DNA of 64,000 bases from Euborellia annulipes (Eukaryota; Arthropoda; Insecta; Dermaptera; Anisolabididae): assembly GCA_023213315.1 (NCBI GenBank), contig JAKCPI010005372.1, positions 100,618 through 164,617 on the forward strand, read 5' to 3'. The translations under genes and the position numbers were made by a program. Shown here one piece after another: positions 62,009-64,000 of this stretch. Under the pieces are notes generated by a model that saw nothing but the letters and a program-made list of their open reading frames with translations, was not told where the DNA came from and searched no databases. The stretch's first letter is position 1. Every line of letters begins with the position of its first letter.

Positions 62009-63207
62009 AAATTTTTTTTTTTATTACGTTTTTTTTTTTTAAATAAATTTTAAATTTAAGACCATGTCAAAAAGAGGAAATACGCCCACGTACAAATTCG
62101 CATGTACTGTATTAGCAAAGGAGAAAAAAAAGGTCAAATGACAAAAGTGAGTTGATTTAAAAAAAATAAAAAGATATTAAAATTTTATTGGTGTTTTTTT
62201 ACCCCATCTTCCTTATGTTTCTGTTTGGATCGATTTATATTATATTAAAAAACATTTTATTTAATTAAAATGAAAGTTTTATATCCCCCCCTTCCAATTT
62301 AGTGTCATCTAATAACAAGACAACTAATTTAATAAACAACCTCTCTTATTAAATTTTTACTGATCCATCTCTTTATTTACAAGATTCAACAAAAACAAAG
62401 AGATAAAAAAAACAACAACAACAATGCACGTAAACATCTCTCCTTCGTTCACCCTCGAAACCTTTCAGTTTCTCCCCTGGACCAACAAAGTTAATGTGTC
62501 AAGTTTGATCTTTATATCTTACTTGGTTCATGAAATATCGTTTATACCGAAAATGAGTTGTAGACTTAAAATCTGCGATGTCAGTTAAACTTTTACTTTG
62601 AAGGGGAAAGATAAACATTTGTTAGGGAAGTAAAAACATGTATTGTCCGTATCAAAATAGATTGGACTAAATTAAAAAGTTTTTAAAGGAAATAGAAAGA
62701 AAAAGAAATAATAATGGACGCAGTAGATGCGCAACAAATGTGTTGAATAAAAATAAAATAAAACTGATATGGCCACCACAAAACCACGGACATAACTTCA
62801 TTAAATGTAATTGTTATTTAAATTAACATCATTTTAGCCTGTTTGAATTGAATTTAAAAAATTTAGAGATATATTTACCAAATCAAGTTGTATTAAAGAC
62901 GAACAGAGAGCAGCACGAGAATGAAGAGATGTCAAAAGATGAAGAGCAGGTGTGATGGGCTGTAAAAAAGTTGAAACAACAATCAGAATATGTAGAAGAA
63001 AATTGTACATATAGGTTAATGCGTCTGAAGGCGTCTGGCGCACGAGTAGAGAAGGAGTTCACGCTTTTCCTTAATCCCTCGGGGGGACTAGAAAATCGTC
63101 AAAAAAGGCGTTACGTAATATGTGGACGACCCCTAACTATTAAAATATACAATAGAATAAAATTTTTTATCACTTAATTTGTTTTTTGTTAAGAATTTTT
63201 TAAATGT
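62009..63207. other. Spacer, AT-rich then GC-neutral
   Basis: 62840-63150 is less AT-rich. It contains GGCGTTACGTAATATGTGGA and CGACCCCTA near 63110, a phrase I associate with old DNA transposons, but I cannot identify one. The 68-codon plus frame at 62971-63177 is unrecognised. Confidence 0.4.
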
Positions 63208-63215
63208 ATTATAAG

Positions 63216-63983
63216 TAGAGCCCAGATTTTTATGCAGCAAAACCGCTAAATATGCCATATAATATGCAGTAAAAGTATTAAAATATGCAATATACGTATA
63301 TATATATGACAAAAATATCAAGTAAATGACTTCCAATTAAAGGTAAATCATGATTTCTACTGATGTAAAACTAATAGTTTTTTTATTTTTGGAAGGAAAT
63401 AGTAAATTTGTTTCGCAATAAAAACTAAATTTAATGTAAAAAAATCTGGTGTGAATAAACGCACCTCATACCGTCAGTAATCGAAAGTTGTGTTCTGTGC
63501 TTGTCACACCAGATTTTTTTGAGTCAAAATATATTTAGTTTCCACCGATATATTAGAATTCAAGATGTATATATAATAAATTTATAAACAAGGAAAAATA
63601 TATATATTTTGTTTCCATGGCAACCATTTCTCCTATAAAGAGTAAAGTGGTCTTCATAAGATTTCAAGTGCAAAATGAGAATATTAATATTTTAAAGAGC
63701 ATAAAAAAAAATGATTTTTGACTTTTAATCTGAATTGTTGGAGCGAATTTTGAGAAAATCGATTAAAAAATTAAAACAAAATAAAACTTTTACCGAAAAA
63801 TGTAAAAATATTCAAAAAGTTTTAAATATGCAACTTTATTCAATATTCACCAAATATGCAAAAATATGCAATATAGAATTTGAACCCTAGTTCTAAGGGG
63901 GCATGATTCGGATAGAAAATTAGTTTTCCGGGGTGTACATGTTAGCAAACAGAATATGCAATTGCATAGGAATCCGGGCTTTA
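63216..63983. mobile_element. hAT element with AATATGCA arrays
   Basis: Ends TAGAGCCCAGATTTTTATGC and (inverted) TAAAGCCCGGATTCCTATGC, with a perfect 8-bp duplication ATTATAAG (63208-63215 and 63984-63991). AATATGCA-type motifs repeat inside both ends. 768 bp, including an HpR copy; no transposase. Confidence 0.92.
63437..63775 (+). repeat. HpR copy inside the hAT element
   Basis: A head hairpin with a shortened left arm (ATCTGGTGTGAATAAACGCA; right arm GTTGTGTTCTGTGCTTGTCA), body with GTTTCCATGGCAACC, stopping after GGAGCGAATTTTGAGAAAAT. The tail is missing. Confidence 0.8.
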
Positions 63984-64000
63984 ATTATAAGTATAGTTCG

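Overview
The window is strongly AT-rich eukaryotic DNA built almost entirely of transposable elements (TEs) nested inside one another. There is no operon structure, no rRNA gene and no CRISPR array. The only long open frames belong to one Ty3/gypsy-type LTR retrotransposon. The element mix (mariner, hAT MITEs, tRNA-derived SINEs, a gypsy-like element) and the style of the dominant repeat suggest an arthropod, perhaps a crustacean such as a caligid copepod (sea louse). That placement is an impression from memory and the sequence does not prove it.

The dominant family, here called HpR (hairpin-headed repeat), occurs about 25 times on both strands. A full copy is roughly 600-1050 bp and non-coding. 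In order it has: a near-perfect 35-95 bp inverted repeat at the head (starting AAATCTGGTGTGAC, ending GTCACACCAGATTT); GTGTCGACATATATTTAG; an X-box-like palindrome GTTACCATGGCAAC; a run ending GTACTAGTACTCTTTGGCCG; a (CA)n or CAGACAGACAGACC stretch; CATGTCGCGAAAACCAC; and a tail hairpin TACTTTCTCT-(TA)n-AGAGAAAGTA. A long form carries an extra block beginning TTTCCCATAGCACCTTAG. One copy of the head hairpin stands alone at 21.8 kb, and the matching empty site is at 37.3 kb.

Layout. 0-9 kb: mariner-type and hAT MITEs, a SINE, HpR copies and a GC-rich islet at 5.7-6.2 kb. 9-24 kb: HpR copies split by hAT elements with clear 8-bp target duplications. 24-35 kb: fewer TEs, several palindromic MITEs, and five short GC-rich or open stretches with good minus-strand splice signals that may be exons of a host gene. 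33-46 kb: palindromic elements carrying hammerhead-ribozyme-like cores, and a deleted mariner inside an HpR copy. 46-55 kb: two HpR copies in tandem, a 1.3-kb hAT element and a second deleted mariner. 56.05-61.3 kb: an LTR retrotransposon on the minus strand with almost identical LTRs, inserted in the (TA)n tail of an HpR copy. 61.7-64 kb: a palindromic MITE and a 768-bp hAT element containing an HpR copy.

Within the LTR element, one long frame encodes Gag, two zinc knuckles, protease, reverse transcriptase and RNase H. The integrase lies in the next frame. The primer-binding site matches the 3' end of tRNA-Pro. The other mobile units seen here are non-autonomous or deleted. The nesting gives a readable order of insertion, for example hAT and mariner inside HpR, and HpR inside a mariner-type MITE.
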